A DNA stretch of 64,000 nt, from the NCBI RefSeq assembly GCF_016545825.1, contig NC_052622.1, forward strand, positions 14,426,120 to 14,490,119, read 5' to 3'. The notes under the pieces are model-generated. The model was not told where the DNA came from. It searched no databases and saw nothing but the letters and a program-made list of their open reading frames with translations. The position numbers and the translations under genes were made by a program. Positions 61,104-64,000 of the stretch are shown here, piece after piece. This DNA comes from Eucalyptus grandis. Its lineage: Eukaryota > Streptophyta > Magnoliopsida > Myrtales > Myrtaceae. How positions within the stretch are numbered: the first letter of the stretch is position 1; each line of letters opens with the position of its first letter.

Positions 61104-62209
61104 AACGTAGCACTATGCCCTTTCTTCGATAATTTATGGGCATGGTGTAGCCCCAATCCATCCTCCTTTGAGTTTCTACAGTTACAAGCTGTGTACCTCC
61201 ATGGCCAATAAATTACGGTAACCATTGTGGCCACTCGAAATATAAAGACAAAACAGTTAATGTCGCTGATGGACTCACTGGTCTAGGATCTGTATCATGC
61301 TTTCCAGAATTGCAGCTCCAAACCATTTAATACCATATTTCTCCATCCTCTTGCAGCAGAAGATCCAGTGAAGGAGTTGGTCATCTATTCAGCTTATGTG
61401 TATGCTCCAAATGAAATTAGATGAACTGTTTAAACAAACAATGCAAAATCTTTGCCCTCTTGTTTAAACATTATTTATATGAGCCATCCCTCCCATTAGA
61501 AACGGTTGACACTTGAAAGTGGGTAGAGGCTCCGGTCATAGAGGCAAGAGTCATCCAAAAAGAGGTATTCTTTAATAAAAGGCGAAAAAATAGTTCACTC
61601 TGTGCTCACTCTGTGCACACCACGTAGCTGCGTTATCAAACAACTATTAAATAACCAAGTCCATAAGATTATCTCCATTTCTTGCTTCAACCGTCGTGGG
61701 ACTCAAAACTCACCTTTGTGGAAAACCACTTTTATTCGTAGGTTGGCTACATTGTACTGCAAAAGCTTTGGCCTCTGTTCCTGGTCCAGATGCTTGTGTG
61801 AGTCTGCTAGAGACACGCAGCCATTTGGGCTGCCCTGGTACCAAGGATCGCTGTCCATGTTTGAAACATTTAGAGCACAAAACTTTCAGCGTCATATTCT
61901 CTTTATAATATTCCATTTTAATACATGTAACTAGATACAAAAAAAATTCAACTATAGAATCGCAAGATACTCAACTACAGCACCTTGACTTAATTAACTG
62001 CTCTAACTAATTGAATGCATCGTAATATAGCCAGATTCAAGTAATTTACCGATGAAATTTGATTAGCCTATGAGCAGCCTGACCTGAAAAATTTCAAATG
62101 GTTGCTAGTAAAAGAACCGACCGTAAAGTATTGGGTGAATACAAGAAAGTCTCACTAGCCGACATGGAATAGTTTCATTTTACATGCGAGAAGCACTCTT
62201 TATTTGCCC

Positions 62210-62536
62210 TCCATCGTCGCACTTAAATACTGTAACTATCATCCGCTCATTCTAAGCCCTCCCAAAGACGGTACAGATGAGTACTACCGTGAAGTCTGCG
62301 AGACAGAGAGACGTCCTGACTTGTGGATCTACTATTGTGCTCCTTGTGAATATGAAGATCGCGTTAGTTGCATATGTCTTGACGTCCCGCCCTGTCTTCC
62401 TGAAGCATTGTCTCCTGGGAATGTGGAGTTCTTGAAGGACGTCCCTTTGTCCTGCAAAGGTCTCGTCTTTGATCACATATTTCCTTACATGATTTGCTTG
62501 GAGGATGAAAGTGGCAGAAAGTTGACCCTCAGCTGA
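62210..62536 (+). pseudogene. DC1 fragment, copy 3 (unit B), longest open version
   Basis: KYCNYHPLIL, DEYYREVCETERRPDLWIYY, CAPCEYEDRVSC, then LKDVPLSCKGLVFDHIFPYM and ICLEDESGRKLTLS to a TGA. It keeps the 11 bases missing in copy 2, so the C-terminal part stays open. One family His (EDHVSC) is Arg here (EDRVSC), which should weaken metal binding. It has a single domain and no visible first exon. It could be a terminal exon of a DC1 gene, but more likely a fragment. Confidence 0.7.
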
Positions 62537-64000
62537 GGGAAATTTCAGATTCCAAACTAGCTTGGTTACCAGAAGATGGCGACATCTAGTCCGCCACCAA
62601 ATTCAAGTGAAACTTACCTAAAGAAGGTTACAATGAGCACGAGGCCAACATCTTACCATCAGATCTTCCAGTTTTTTATTTTCATCTGTTAAGTTTTTCA
62701 TCCTGCTTCATCTCTTAGATCTCTATGTTTGCGAAAATAATGTTATGAATGTGCCATCTCACTCTTGTCCTTTCCTCGGCATGATATCAACTCATCTTAT
62801 AGGTCATTTGGTTTTATGAATTTTCCGTCGAATCATCTTGAAGAATTAACATCTCGTTCATCTATATATGCAAACTTTTCACCAAATTACTTGAATATTT
62901 ATCAAAGTATTCATCTTTACACCAAAGTGAACAAAAAGAATCGCATGGTGTTGGTACCTGTAGCATTCATCCGTCGGATATTTGTATGCACAAAGCAGTA
63001 TACATTATTCGTCACTGTCAAACCCCATATCTTCCGTACTTTGGGATCACATTGTGATGGTCATGACAATATACTTCCTATAAATCTTGTCAGGCGAAGC
63101 TTGAGAACCATGTCACACATCAAATCTATGTACTTAAGTTTGTATATCATGGAGTCACAATCTTAAAATCTTTTGAGGAAACCGTTGATTGTCAAACACC
63201 GACGAAATTTGGTTCTCTCTACAGAAGGCAAGTTAAGACCCTGTCACAACGAACGGATGGATCACTCTGACGATGTTGTCTGATGTGAAGTGTATGGATT
63301 GTGCTCAAATGGTGAACTCATATTTGTAACCCAGAAAAGAAACTGGGAGAACTCGTCTTTCACAACGGAGTTAAAAGAGGCTCATTGCATCCATTATTGC
63401 TTATTTGATAAGAGTACCTCAAAAGAATCACAGTAAGCTACTGATGAATCTTCCATCAGTTGAAGCCATAAGTGCATTTAATTATTGTTGTTTATCCCTG
63501 TCGAAGACTCATGGAACACAAATTGCTTGGAGTAGCACCACTTGAATCCACATCAATCAGGACTTAACAAATTTCATTTGTGGCCCAACTAACTGGCCAT
63601 GGGGGGCGCATCTGTGCTTATGGAGTTCGAAGAAGTCCAGATTGATGCAAATGATTAACCTTGGAGCTAAACCTTCATCCTAGCATTGGTCCAATCTCAA
63701 AGCCTCTACACAGAGAGACCTCCTCGGGAAATGGTTGACACTAGAGGAATGGTAGAGACTCAGCCTGTAAAGGCTGAGCCATCCAAAAATTGGAAAATTT
63801 GCTTCGGTCGACGTGGGACTGAGATTCACCAATAGAAAACCTCTTCTCATTCACTGACCGGGCCTCTGGGAATTCTTGTTCTGGTCCAGACATGTGCAAA
63901 TTGCAATATCGTTGAACGGCCCAAGTTCCTTTGCTTTGGAAATCATAGGACATTAAATCTCGTCCCCGGCTGTAACTTAGCTGCTGCTGCTGCTGCTTCT
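62537..64000 (+). other. Downstream part of unit B
   Basis: No further gene is recognised. Frames here mirror those at 52640-54104 and have no known domain. The segment at 63810-63970 is homologous to 30430-30610. Confidence 0.5.

Larger units (their letters stand above)
57935..64000 (+). repeat. Segmental duplication unit B (cut by window end)
   Basis: Second copy of the block at 48045-54104 in the same orientation. It contains a small extra segment near 58611-58655 and several short indels relative to unit A. The window ends inside the CTG repeat. Confidence 0.93.

Noticed and set aside
1..64000. tRNA, rRNA or other structured RNA genes
   Set aside because: I looked for T-loop GGTTCGAATC-type motifs and rRNA words and saw no convincing case. 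A covariance-model search would be needed to exclude them.

Overview
The window looks like nuclear DNA of a woody eudicot, most likely a rosid. A Myrtaceae-like genome (Eucalyptus or a relative) is my guess from the proteins and repeat style and is not proven. The evidence for a plant nuclear genome is plant-only gene families (ALOG, MAX2, class III peroxidase, S-domain receptor kinase, DC1), GT-AG introns, AT-rich intergenic DNA, foldback elements, LTR retrotransposon remnants and a 5'-truncated LINE. Genes are sparse. Only two look intact: an ALOG/LSH-family gene in two exons (4875-5568, +) and an intronless MAX2 F-box/LRR gene (26637-28730, +). A third, the S-domain receptor kinase at 48901-51203, is one frameshift away from intact.

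Layout. 1-26 kb: intergenic DNA around the ALOG gene, then a field of inverted-repeat elements, several with AT-rich arms around a G+C-rich core. 26-29 kb: MAX2, with a decayed foldback element just upstream. 29-30.3 kb: a Ty3-type gag remnant on the minus strand. 30.3-32.7 kb: an old copy of a DC1-containing unit. 33.4-37.4 kb: a wrecked class III peroxidase locus. Its exon 1 is split by a retroelement/R-gene LRR insert flanked by a 24-bp duplication, its exon 3 is split by a TIR element with a TAA target duplication, and its last exon is fused to a piece of a second peroxidase. 37.5-38.2 kb: a long-TIR element. 38.9-42.1 kb: a probable 3.1-kb solo LTR with a 39-bp tandem array. 42.96-44.5 kb: a 5'-truncated LINE with poly(A) and a 12-bp target duplication. 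45.4 kb: an orphan UFD1 exon. 45.5-47.5 kb: repeat-derived DNA with a 286-bp tandem duplication.

48.05-64 kb: a tandem segmental duplication of roughly 6 kb units spaced about 9.9 kb apart. Each unit holds an S-domain (G-type lectin) receptor-like kinase followed by a DC1-domain fragment. Copy A has one frameshift before the transmembrane segment; copy B has six. Between the units lies a Sirevirus-like copia LTR on the minus strand, with its polypurine tract. The second unit runs off the end of the window.

I found no operon-like or new multi-gene system. The most unusual content is structural. The peroxidase locus carries a palindromic minisatellite at two of its breakpoints, the two receptor-kinase copies carry different lesions with a sharp identity gradient, and unrelated terminal-inverted-repeat elements share a similar G+C-rich core.
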